A stretch of 64,000 nucleotides of DNA from the NCBI GenBank assembly GCA_021736975.1, contig JAIPET010000005.1, positions 1 to 64,000 of the forward strand, read 5' to 3'. The notes under the pieces were generated by a model that saw only the letters and a list, made by a program, of their open reading frames with translations, was not told where the DNA came from and ran no database searches. How positions within the stretch are numbered: position 1 is the first letter of the stretch; the number at the start of each line of letters is the position of its first letter. This document shows, piece after piece, positions 9,685 to 18,900 of the stretch. The position numbers and the translations under genes are program-made. This stretch comes from Candidatus Woesearchaeota archaeon. GTDB lineage: Archaea > Nanobdellota > Nanobdellia > Woesearchaeales > 21-14-0-10-32-9.

Positions 9685-12600
9685 TCACATCCTTTTTACA
9701 GTGCCTGGTTTTGGATTAAATATATCTCCTTTTCTTTTTAAATTTTCAAGAATCTCATCTGTTTTTTCTTCACTTAATCCTTTTATTTCAGCTTCTCTAA
9801 CAATATCATTAACAGGAACAACATCTTTATTTAATGCTTTTTCAAGTTCAACAATTATTTCTTTAACTATATGAACATTACCCCTTTGACTAGCACTAAT
9901 ACCTGTTGCAATCCTATCAATATCAAATTTTCCCGTTTCAGTATCAAGACCTATTAGAGTCAAACAATGATGAAGTAAATCAATAGCTCTTCTCGCGTCT
10001 GCCTTAGTAACTTTATTACTTAAACGAGTCTTCGCGCTCGCTTCTGATAATCTTACAAGACCTTCTAATTGTCTAGCAGAAATTGGAACTGATTGAATCT
10101 TACCATCTTCTCCACTACCACCAGAATTTCTCATGTTAACAAAATAATCTTTAATTTCATTAATAGCAGGCTCTGTTATAAGTGGATGAATTCTTTGTTT
10201 TGCATATGCAACATATAATTTTATAGTTTCAGAATCAAGAGGTGTATCTTGAGCAGTTTCATCTTTATGTAATTTCAAAATAAAAGAAGCTAACTTTTCA
10301 TCTTTTTCCCTATTAGGTAAATCTTTAACAGGAAATATTAAATCAAACCTATTAATCAAAGGCGGAGGTAAATCAATTTGTTTAACTAAAATCTCATAAG
10401 GATCAAATCTTCCAAACTTTGGATTTGCAGCAGCAAGAACAGTTGTTTCAGATCTAAGCGTTGCTTGAATATTAGCCTTACTAATACTAATACTTTGCTG
10501 CTCTAAAGCTTCGTGCATCGCGCTAGTATCCTCACTACTCATCTTATCAAGCTCATCAATACAAACCATCCCTTTATTTGCAAGAACTAATGCTCCTGCT
10601 TCTAATGCCCAACCTTTAGTAAATTCATCTCTAACAACCGCGGCAGTAAGACCGGCGCCACTTGCACCTTTTCCAGAAACAAATCTTGTTTTAGGAGCTA
10701 CAATAGATACACGTTTAAGAAGCTGTGAATTATGAATGATGACTCCATTAGCAACAAAATTATGAGTTGAATTTACTTCAAAATCATAAACAAAAGTTTC
10801 TTTTAAATCAACTTCTTGAACATCTAATATTTTATCCCAAAAAATATCAGAATAAGCAATTTGAGCAAGTAATTTTGTTGAATAAGAATAAAAACCATTT
10901 TTATAAAGATGAGAAACTATTTTTTTCATAGTTCTTTTTGAAGGCATCCTATTGTTTTGTTCATAATGACAATAAGTACTTCTTCTAACACCCATATTGC
11001 TTTGAGATAAACCTAAACTTTTTCTTACATCAAACAATAATTTTGAAATATTAGGAACAACATCCACATCAGCACTATTGTTTGTATCAATAACAAATTT
11101 AAGAGCATCAATTTTTCTTTTAGAAACAAAACCTATTTGCTTAGAATATAATTTTAAAAATTCACCTGAAATTATTAATTCATAAGATTTAACAGAGCTC
11201 TTATTTATTGTATTAGTTGCAAATTTAATTTTTTCTTTTTTAAACGCTACAATTCCAAATCTTAAAAGAGCAATTTGTAAATTTTCAACAAGCTCTTTAC
11301 TTGTTGAATGAAATTCAATTTGTCTTTTCTTATTATTAACATGAGAATCACATTCAAATAAAGACTTAATAAATTCAGAAAGAATTATGTTTGGAGATTT
11401 AAGTACTTTATTTGGAATATTTTTATTAATCGACTTAGTTACAATTTCAAAAAATTCTTTATTTAAAAAATTAAAAATATTTTTTGAAAATAAATAAATT
11501 TCTTTTGCATTAGTTCCTTTTTTACTTCTTGTTTTTGTATTAGAATCAAATAAACCATTAATTAAATATTGATAATCCTTTAAAGATTCATCATCTGCAT
11601 TAGAAAAACTTATTTGAGAAGACGTATTAGTGTTTCTAAAACAACCATTTGCGCATAAATAACCTAAAAATCTTGCTAAACACTTATCTAATAAATTTGG
11701 AAATTTATTTGTTTTTTTATTATTTGAAAAATTTTTTTCTTTAAAATTTTCTAAAAATTGAGTTTCTCCTAAAATATTTAATTTATTAGGTGTTGCCAAA
11801 TAATCTCCTTTAACATACGTTTTAGCTTCTTTAGCAATTATAAATCCTTCATGATTTGTAAATAAAGGATGATTTTTTGTGACAATTAATTTTTTTCCGG
11901 ATCGTAAAGTTATTGATAATAAATTTTCGTTGATTTTTCTTTTCCAAACTTTTGATGCAAATCCAGTCCTAATTGCTCCATCTAATTGTAAAGAAGGAAG
12001 TTTTATATTTGATTCCGAAAATTCATTTTGATAATCCCTATTATCTGCGATTTCTTTAATTTTTTTTATCTCTCCATTTTCTAAACTTATTTTAGTATCT
12101 CCAGAAACACACTTTCCTGATCCCGGATCTCCGATTAATAAAACGTGAATATCTCCTCTTCTTTTAACACCATCATCTTGTTCCTTTAATCTTCCCCCAA
12201 ACATCTGAAGAATCAAAGCTTCTTTAATTCTATCATGACCATAAATACTTGGAGCCATACTAGTCACTAATTTTTCATAAATTTTTGGATCTTTTGATAA
12301 TTCTAAAATTTCTTTTTCTTTTTCTTTACTAATAACTAAAGTTTCAAATTCTTCTTGCATAGGTTCGATATGATTAACTTCAAGCATCAACTCATACCTC
12401 GTACTTTTTCCACCAGAATGAAGAGTTATCGGAACTTCTTTAATTACACCAGTAACTATAATTTTTGCCCCAGGATTTGTTTTTTTATCAGACATAGGAC
12501 TTACTAAATCATTTTTTAAAAAAATATTAATTCTTTTAGGTTGCTCACCACCATCCATGTCTTCAGGATCTTCTTCCAAAACAATTTTTTGAGCATCCAC

Positions 12601-13098
12601 TAATTCTTTACTTAAAAGATTGAATTTTCCTTTTCTAGCACAAACATTACAATTATTAGGTTCTTTAAATTTATCATCCATTTGAAGCATAGGAATTATA
12701 TTACCACAACTAGGACACTCAAAACGAGCACTCGTCACTTGAGGTCTAACATCAGATTTTTGACGAACTAAACCTTTAAATTCATACATTTTGTTAAGAT
12801 TTCTACTCCTAATATCTCTAACTTGAAGCAAAGAAGATTTTGGAAGATCAAAAAATCTAACATTTAATTTTGCTTCTTCAACACCAAGATCAAATTTAGA
12901 TATAGCATATTCAGCTGCTTTAATAACATCTTCAGGTTGCTCCAATAATAAATCAGCTAATTCAATATCAAATTTTGCAAGTTCTTTAAATGGCAAAGCA
13001 ATATATTCCTCTCCTTTAGAAGCTAAAGACAATAATTTATCATGATAATTAATTTCAAAAAATTCAGTAAATTTCTGTATTTGATCTTTTGCATCCAA
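9685..13098 (-). CDS. mcm: Replicative helicase MCM, interrupted by an intein
   Basis: MCM unwinds DNA at the replication fork as a hexameric AAA+ ATPase. The N-terminal domain has zinc ligands C128, C131, C150 and C153. The ATPase core has Walker A GDPGSGK^S split after Lys329 by a 461-residue intein (C330-N790). It also has Walker B VCIDELDKM (about 845-853), sensor 1 AAANPKFGRFD (about 890-900), arginine-finger INRFDLIF (about 915-922) and a C-terminal winged-helix region. Without the intein the protein is 676 residues, normal for archaeal MCM. Active helicase requires protein splicing because the catalytic P-loop is interrupted. It lies 96 bases downstream of tbp on the same strand and within the replication cluster. 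Confidence 0.97.
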   Translation of the reverse strand: MDAKDQIQKFTEFFEINYHDKLLSLASKGEEYIALPFKELAKFDIELADLLLEQPEDVIKAAEYAISKFDLGVEEAKLNVRFFDLPKSSLLQVRDIRSRNLNKMYEFKGLVRQKSDVRPQVTSARFECPSCGNIIPMLQMDDKFKEPNNCNVCARKGKFNLLSKELVDAQKIVLEEDPEDMDGGEQPKRINIFLKNDLVSPMSDKKTNPGAKIIVTGVIKEVPITLHSGGKSTRYELMLEVNHIEPMQEEFETLVISKEKEKEILELSKDPKIYEKLVTSMAPSIYGHDRIKEALILQMFGGRLKEQDDGVKRRGDIHVLLIGDPGSGKCVSGDTKISLENGEIKKIKEIADNRDYQNEFSESNIKLPSLQLDGAIRTGFASKVWKRKINENLLSITLRSGKKLIVTKNHPLFTNHEGFIIAKEAKTYVKGDYLATPNKLNILGETQFLENFKEKNFSNNKKTNKFPNLLDKCLARFLGYLCANGCFRNTNTSSQISFSNADDESLKDYQYLINGLFDSNTKTRSKKGTNAKEIYLFSKNIFNFLNKEFFEIVTKSINKNIPNKVLKSPNIILSEFIKSLFECDSHVNNKKRQIEFHSTSKELVENLQIALLRFGIVAFKKEKIKFATNTINKSSVKSYELIISGEFLKLYSKQIGFVSKRKIDALKFVIDTNNSADVDVVPNISKLLFDVRKSLGLSQSNMGVRRSTYCHYEQNNRMPSKRTMKKIVSHLYKNGFYSYSTKLLAQIAYSDIFWDKILDVQEVDLKETFVYDFEVNSTHNFVANGVIIHNSQLLKRVSIVAPKTRFVSGKGASGAGLTAAVVRDEFTKGWALEAGALVLANKGMVCIDELDKMSSEDTSAMHEALEQQSISISKANIQATLRSETTVLAAANPKFGRFDPYEILVKQIDLPPPLINRFDLIFPVKDLPNREKDEKLASFILKLHKDETAQDTPLDSETIKLYVAYAKQRIHPLITEPAINEIKDYFVNMRNSGGSGEDGKIQSVPISARQLEGLVRLSEASAKTRLSNKVTKADARRAIDLLHHCLTLIGLDTETGKFDIDRIATGISASQRGNVHIVKEIIVELEKALNKDVVPVNDIVREAEIKGLSEEKTDEILENLKRKGDIFNPKPGTVKRM
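10729..12111 (-). other. Intein with LAGLIDADG-type endonuclease domain inside MCM Walker A
   Basis: Starts at Cys330 (CVSGDTKISL) and ends VANGVIIHN-790, followed by Ser791 of the extein. Splice-block features are present: Cys1, block B-like TKNHPLF, and a C-terminal HN followed by Ser. The central part holds two dodecapeptide-like helices, CLARFLGYLCANG (about 473-485) and SEFIKSLFECDSHV (about 574-587). The usual acidic residue of the first motif is Asn here; the second keeps Asp. A helix-turn-helix-like segment (VRKSLGLSQSNMGVRRSTYC) follows. Splicing looks intact; homing nuclease activity may be lost. Confidence 0.93.
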
Positions 13099-13194
13099 AT
13101 TAAAAACACCCTTCCCCCTAAGATAATTTATGAAAGAAAAAAAATTAAAAAAAGATTACTAAAAAATAACCGAAAAATTTACGAGTTTACCGAA

Positions 13195-13770
13195 TTATTT
13201 TTTAAGTTTTAATAAGTTTGCAATTAACATATCTACAGCTGTATGAACCATTTCTTCTGATTTAGTTCCTGTGCAAACAATTTTTCCATTACTAAAAAGT
13301 AAAAATGTAGCTTTTGCTTCCATTAATTTATATACTAATCCTGGAAATTGTTCAGGTTCATATTCTGTATTATCAAGTCTCATAGCTAATGTATTTAAAT
13401 TTAAATCCATACCAATATTACCAGATGCAACAATGTTTTGCACATTGATTTTTGGCTTAATTTTAATTTTAATACCTATTTTTTCAAGACTTTCAATTAT
13501 TCTTTGTATACTTTCATCTACTTTTTCTAAACTTCTTGCTCCTGTACAAACAACATTTCCTGAGCTAAAAATCAGTGCACTTGTCTTTGGTTCTTTTATT
13601 CTTATTACAAGTCCTGGAAATTGTTCAGGGTTGTATTCTGTGTTAGAAAGTGTTGCAGCCATTTTTTCTAAAGGAACATCGTGTTCTAGGCTTGTAGATA
13701 CTACGATATTTACCACAGTTATGTTTTGGTGTGGATCAAAATCCTTCGGAGTATTTTTTTTTACTGGCAT
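13195..13770 (-). CDS. tbp: TATA-box-binding protein
   Basis: General archaeal transcription factor that binds the TATA box and recruits TFB and RNA polymerase. Two imperfect ~90-residue repeats are obvious: NTEYNPEQFPGLVIRIKEPK and NTEYEPEQFPGLVYKLMEAK, each followed by a phenylalanine-containing strand and G[NK]VVCTG-type strand. The ORF track starts at 13788, but AAGGAGGAG followed by seven A residues precedes the internal ATG at 13770. That start gives 191 residues and an N-terminus MPVKKNTPKDFDPHQN, so I choose it. A TATA-like CCTTTATAAACC (minus strand) lies about 80 bases upstream. Two ORB-like boxes lie further upstream, at 13935 and 14021. Confidence 0.96.
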   Translation of the reverse strand: MPVKKNTPKDFDPHQNITVVNIVVSTSLEHDVPLEKMAATLSNTEYNPEQFPGLVIRIKEPKTSALIFSSGNVVCTGARSLEKVDESIQRIIESLEKIGIKIKIKPKINVQNIVASGNIGMDLNLNTLAMRLDNTEYEPEQFPGLVYKLMEAKATFLLFSNGKIVCTGTKSEEMVHTAVDMLIANLLKLKK

Positions 13771-13934
13771 TTTTTTCTCCTCCTTCATATTTATGCTAAG
13801 GTTGCATCTTTGTAATTGCTCACTGTAATCCCTTAAGCAACTATCATTGGTTTATAAAGGAAATATTCTATCATTTATAAATGCTTTTATACTTATTTAA
13901 ACATTTCATAAACTACACATTGCAAAATCTAGGC

Positions 13935-13955
13935 CCCCATCATTTCCTATGGAGA
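13935..13955 (-). promoter_or_regulatory. ORB-like (Orc1/Cdc6 binding) box upstream of tbp, site 1
   Basis: Minus-strand reading TCTCCATAGGAAATGATGGGG fits the archaeal origin recognition box layout: TTCCA-type half, GGAAA centre, G-string end. It is nearly identical to the box at 14021 and close to the boxes beside cdc6. Function inferred from similarity only. Confidence 0.5.
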
Positions 13956-14020
13956 TATATGAATACATAGCTTCTCGACGTGAAATGAATGTTTTCAAGT
14001 ATATCAGTATACAAAATACA

Positions 14021-14041
14021 CCCCATTATTTCCTATGGAAG
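14021..14041 (-). promoter_or_regulatory. ORB-like (Orc1/Cdc6 binding) box upstream of tbp, site 2
   Basis: Minus-strand reading CTTCCATAGGAAATAATGGGG, the best match in the window to the archaeal ORB pattern. Same orientation as site 1, 86 bases away. The stretch 13829-14123 around the two boxes has no gene. Besides these boxes and the tbp promoter I see no other clear signal there. Confidence 0.55.
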
Positions 14042-14123
14042 TTTTATACTAAAAAAATAAACCAATATACTAAATGCTGATATTTGAAATGAATTGACAA
14101 AAAAGAAAGAAAAAAAGAAAAAA

Positions 14124-14471
14124 TTAAGATATTATACCTAATTCTTCAGCTTTTTTCCAATAACCAAGCCTACCTTCATCAAAATGGAAAAAAATCAAAT
14201 ATTCTTCCAAAATATTAAAGCCAAGTTTAAGCGATACTAACCAATCGAAGATGTGTTCAGTGTAACAATAAGGACAAATATCCATTCTTTTACCAGTAAC
14301 CACACAAAAATCATCTCCTGATGGTCTGTTCAGAAAATCTTCTGTCTTATTGTTTAAAGCCACCATTAATTCAGGCTTTGTCTCAGCTAACCAAACACTC
14401 ATTTGCTCAGCCAACCTTTCCGGACATAACGGATTCGTTATTTGCTGCCCGCACGTCACACATGCTCCCAT
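14124..14471 (-). CDS. Small zinc-binding-type protein of unknown function
   Basis: Cysteine pairs CVTC near the N-terminus and CPYC in the centre, with single cysteines between (NPLCPE, DFCVVTGKRM), suggest one or two zinc sites. The rest is helical with several tryptophans (SVWLAETKP; IFDWLVSLKLGFNILEEYLIFF). I do not recognise the family. The track start is a GTG at 14480 that lies inside the ribosome binding site AGGAGGTG. The ATG at 14471 is properly spaced from it and gives 115 residues starting MGACVTCGQQ. It sits between tbp and aIF2-beta but is transcribed alone on the minus strand. Confidence 0.75.
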   Translation of the reverse strand: MGACVTCGQQITNPLCPERLAEQMSVWLAETKPELMVALNNKTEDFLNRPSGDDFCVVTGKRMDICPYCYTEHIFDWLVSLKLGFNILEEYLIFFHFDEGRLGYWKKAEELGIIS

Positions 14472-14780
14472 TTTATCCACCTCCTGGATTTATTTTTCTC
14501 GTAGGTGTAAATGAAAAGTGTCCAAATTATCCCGGACTTACAATAGCTTAAGAATTGACCTTGAACACTGCGAATCCGGGAAAAAATGAACGGTTCACAA
14601 CACCCAAGGAGTATTAATCTTATGATCCATAAACAGTGATCTAACTAGCTTCACGCAATTATATACAATTGACAAATTCACTAGCTTTTGAATCATAATT
14701 AAATTTATTGAACAAATCATATATAAATATTATTATACTGGAGGCAAAGATTTTATAAATATACTAAAATTCTTAATAAT
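14472..14780. other. Intergenic region with hairpin and divergent promoters
   Basis: A 309-base gene-free stretch between divergent genes. It holds the ribosome binding site of the zinc protein at its left end and an inverted repeat TCCCGGA (14530-14536)/TCCGGGA (14575-14581) enclosing a 38-base loop. TATA-like sequences lie at about 14719-14729 and 14752-14761. The hairpin is unusually GC-rich for this genome. It is too short (52 bases) to be a tRNA, and I cannot assign it to a known RNA class. Confidence 0.45.
14752..14761 (+). promoter_or_regulatory. TATA box of the aIF2-beta gene
   Basis: TTTATAAAT centred about 25 bases before the ATG at 14781. This spacing predicts a leaderless or nearly leaderless transcript. 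Confidence 0.55.
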
Positions 14781-15188
14781 ATGGATTACGAGTCAATGTT
14801 AAAAGAAGCAAGAGATAAATTACCTGAACCAACAGATACAGGAGAACGATTTGAAATTCCAAAAGTAAGAGGACAAATAGAAGGAACAAAAACCATAATC
14901 TCAAACTTCAACCAAATAGCAGAAACAATCGGAAGACCAGCATCACACTTACTAAAATATGTACAAAGAGATCTAGCAACCCCAGGAACATTCAGAAAAC
15001 AAGCAGTAATATTCGGATCAAAAATAGCAGCATCAAAAATAAACGAAAGCATAAAAAATTACACAGAACAATTCGTAATATGTAAAGAATGTGGAAAACC
15101 AGAATCAAAACTAAATAAAGAAGGCGACATATATTTTATAAAATGTCAAGCATGCGGTGCAAGATATACATTTACTGCAAAAATATAA
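14781..15188 (+). CDS. eif2b: Translation initiation factor aIF2 subunit beta
   Basis: Part of the heterotrimeric factor that brings initiator tRNA to the small ribosomal subunit. The protein has the short helical N-terminus, the central alpha-beta domain (NFNQIAETIGRPASHLLKYV is typical) and a C-terminal zinc ribbon with CKEC (about 99-102) and CQAC (about 121-124). Length 135 residues is normal for archaea. It is a single gene on the plus strand with its own TATA box. Its codon use is strongly A-rich and T-poor, like rps2 and the fibre gene. Confidence 0.95.
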   Translation: MDYESMLKEARDKLPEPTDTGERFEIPKVRGQIEGTKTIISNFNQIAETIGRPASHLLKYVQRDLATPGTFRKQAVIFGSKIAASKINESIKNYTEQFVICKECGKPESKLNKEGDIYFIKCQACGARYTFTAKI

Positions 15189-15249
15189 TTCTGAAAATAT
15201 ACTTAAAGAACTATGAAAAAACAATTAAATCTTTTGAATCTCAAAAAAA

Positions 15250-15927
15250 TCAATAATAATCTCTAACATCAATATCTTCTCCTGAGTTAATTTTTATTTC
15301 TTTAGTACACACTTTAAAAAAAACATTCGCAACTTTTTCTGGAGAAACACCTTCGTATTCGGTCATGTCTGTGCTTGTCAGACCCGGACTTATGTTGTAT
15401 ATTTTGATGTTGCCAGGAAGTTCTTTCGCGAGAGCTTTTGTAAATGTTTTTACAGCTGCTTTTGTAGATGCATAAGAAACTGCTTCTTCAGGAAGATGTT
15501 TTGCCGCAACACTACCAGTATTAACTATGATAGCTTCTGATTTTTCTTTCATAAAAGACAAAAACGCTAATGTTGTTTTCATAACACCTAAAAAATTAAC
15601 TTTTACTTCTTCTTCAATTCTTTCAAATGTTTGTTTTTCAAAATAATTCCATGAAAGAACTCCTGCATTATTAATAAGAATGTCGGGAATTACTTTTTTT
15701 TCTTTTAAGAAATCAACAGCATTCAAAATCGAAGTATTATCAGAAACATCTAATTGTAAAGAAAATGAATCGTTTTGACATTCCTTAACTACAAGTTCTG
15801 CTAAATTTTTATTATTTTTATAACAAACAACAACTTTTGCACCATTTTTAGCAAATAATTTGCATATTGCAGCACCAATACCTCTGCTACCGCCAGTAAC
15901 AAGAATTGTTTTATTGTTAATTTCCAT
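15250..15927 (-). CDS. Short-chain dehydrogenase/reductase
   Basis: Classical SDR fold. The nucleotide-binding motif is TGGSRGIG (about residues 11-18 from the ATG used here). NNAG follows later, then a catalytic Ser in NTGSVA and Tyr-x3-Lys in SYASTK, with the product loop ISPG after it. The substrate is not predictable from sequence. The track uses a TTG at 15939. The ATG at 15927 lies about 28 bases downstream of a TATA-like TAAATATAAATATT, fits a leaderless transcript, and gives 225 residues. It is flanked by polC and the convergent aIF2-beta gene, with no obvious functional link to replication. Confidence 0.88.
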   Translation of the reverse strand: MEINNKTILVTGGSRGIGAAICKLFAKNGAKVVVCYKNNKNLAELVVKECQNDSFSLQLDVSDNTSILNAVDFLKEKKVIPDILINNAGVLSWNYFEKQTFERIEEEVKVNFLGVMKTTLAFLSFMKEKSEAIIVNTGSVAAKHLPEEAVSYASTKAAVKTFTKALAKELPGNIKIYNISPGLTSTDMTEYEGVSPEKVANVFFKVCTKEIKINSGEDIDVRDYY

Positions 15928-15982
15928 AATTATAAACAATGCAAGTAATATTTATATTTAACTAAAACAAAATAACAAACAA

Positions 15983-18900
15983 TTAAACAAAACTACTAAG
16001 ACCGGTTTGAATCTCTTTTTCTTTACCAAACACAGACTCTATTCTACGCTTAGTTAATTCAACTGCTTGTCTAGTATAAAGATCCAAATCATAATTATTA
16101 ACTAAATCTAAACAATAATCAATATATTTAACAATACTACCTTCACTAATCGTAAAAATAACCTTTCCTTTACAAGTAGTACATTTTCCTGAAAGAGGAG
16201 GCCTTCTAAATTTCGCATTACAACCAACACATCTAAATTGTTGCAAAGAAAATTTTCTCAAATTTCCTTTCGTATCTCTAATAAAATGTTTATTAATAAT
16301 TAATTTTGCAACATCACGTTCATCAACAGCCCTAAGTTTAATAGCCAAATCCATTTGAGCTTCAACTTTCTCACCCATAGAAGGAATTAACTTATATGCA
16401 GAACACAAAACACCTTGATTAAAATCATAGGTATCATGAGTAAAACCAATATTTTCATATTGATTAGGAGTTCCTATAACAGTACCAATTCTTGGAATTT
16501 TTACATCATAAGGTAATTTATATTCTTCAGATGCTCTATAAAATGCTAAAGGATATTTCCAAGCAATATCCATATTAAAAATCATATCATCAACTTCACT
16601 AGGTAAAACAATAGAAGTTAAAACTAAAGGTGCATCCATAACACTACCTCTTGAACTAGGTAAATATTTTTGAGAAAAATTAAGAAAAGCATCTAAAGCT
16701 AAAGTAATACAACTTTCGTCACCATCACAATCTCTACGCATCGCCGCATGAATATATGGATGAGCATAAAATGCTTGAGTCTTAGAAAATCCGACGATCC
16801 TAGTTATAATACCAGCACTTGTATGAGGAGCTAAACCAATAGTTAAATGACCTGCTAAATCCTCTTTTTTTTCCAAATTATAAAATGGCTTCAGATCATA
16901 TAATTTAATAAGCATCTCATCAATAAACTTAGTAGTTCTAAATAAAATTTCATCTGCAGGTTCATCAGGACTTGCAGGACTACAAGGAATTACAATATCT
17001 TGAATTTTCAACTCTAAAATTTGATCATCTTTTTCTAATTTTTTACCAAAAATATCTTTTTCATAACCCATCTCATTTAATTTTTCAATAGAAGTTCCAA
17101 TTTCTTTAGGTTTAAAATGAGTAATTGCAACTTCAGAACAATCATATCTAACCGTACCATCTTTATTTACAGAAACACCATGTTTAGCTCTAAGAATTCC
17201 CTTCATAATGTGTTCTCCAACACGTTCCTTATTACTAGTACCACGAACACCCTTAATTAAATCAGGAATAATATTAGTTTTTAATTTCTTTTTCATAGAA
17301 TGAATAATATCTTGAATTTTAATTCTGGTTGAAAGATCAGATCTTTCTAATTCTTCAGTTCTAGAATCACATTCATGGCATCTTCTAAAAGGAGAATCCA
17401 TATTACATTTTTTACATCTATACATTTTAAGTTCTGTTTTAATATAACCTTTCTCTAAAGCAGCTTGAAAACTTCTAAGTCTACCACCCTCTTCACCAAC
17501 AGGAAATAATACGTGAGGACTTCCAGTGAGTTTTCTCATCTTAGCTTTTTCAGGTCTTCCCATCCTACTACCAATAAAAATACCTGATTTATCTTTTATT
17601 TTAATAGAACAAATTTTATTTATTAAATCTAAAGAATCTTTTGATTCATTAGTTAACTTAACTAAATTTATTTCTTTACCGGTTTGCAAACAAAATTTGA
17701 GTGTATCAACATATTCAAAATTCAAAATTAAATTTTTATTTTTTAATTTATGAGGAATACCTAATAATTCCAATTCTCTTTTTAAATCACAATTTTCTAA
17801 TAAATATTCATCTCCTTCTTTCAAAGAAGTGGATATCCAATCTCTTAATTCAGAAATTTTTTCTTTTTTAATTTCCTTCCAAAAAAATGTGTGTTGAGGA
17901 TGAAGAGGAATATTTAATCTTTCACTTATTTGTTTTGCTGCTTCAAAACTAATTTTTGTTTTAGTAAAATTCTTAATTAATTTTTCAATTTTTTCAGGAT
18001 CAATATCTAATAATTCAGATAATTTTTCATAATCAAGAGTCCAAAAAAAATTTAATGCGGCTTCTTCAAATTCTTGAATCCAATATTCTTGACAATAACC
18101 AGAAGGAATTAATTTGTGAGCTCTATCAAAAAAATCACCATAATTAATTAAAACATCACCAGTATAAATTATTTCTTTAATATCATCTTTATGATGTTTG
18201 GCTTGAGCTTCTGAATTAATTTGTAAAACATCACCATTTTTTAATTTAACAATAGGACCTTCAATAGTATCACAAGAAGAATACGCTGCTGCTTTTCCTG
18301 GTCTTTCAACTTTAAGTTGAGTTCCTGTAGCGACAAAACTATTTAAAATATGCATAGTAGCAGGATGAATTGACTGACCTGAAAATCCAGATGTTCTACT
18401 ACGACCATATCTTAATCTAAAAGCACCACTTCTCATAGGATGACCAATAACAGGTCTACCACCAACCAAATCTTTAACATAAGTATAATCAGGATAAATA
18501 GGTGCTGCATCTCCAGATTTTTTTTGTTTACCTTTACTTTTAGATTTAGCTTGAATTTCTTTAATATATTTTTCAAGAAAATTCCACTGCTCCATACCCA
18601 TATCATTTCCCCAAACACTAAGATTTTTCCACAACTTCGGAGCTTTTAAAGGAATACAAGAACTATGAATTAAACAATAACCAGATCTTAATTTATTAGT
18701 TGGAATTCTAGGAATGTCTTTGTAAAGAGCACTTGAAACTTCTCTTTTTTCAGAAGGATCACCACTAATTTCAACAGGAATTTTTTGCATTAAAAAAACA
18801 GATTCTTCTTTACTTGGAAAATATTGTAAATTTGCAACATACTCATGATAATCTTCAAGTTCTGCGGGACATCTTTGACATTCTTTTTCTGTAGCATCAT

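Noticed and set aside
14530-14581. tRNA gene with 7-bp acceptor-like arms
   Set aside because: Only 52 bases, with no recognisable D, anticodon or T arm and no CCA context. No tRNA gene was found anywhere in the window by eye.
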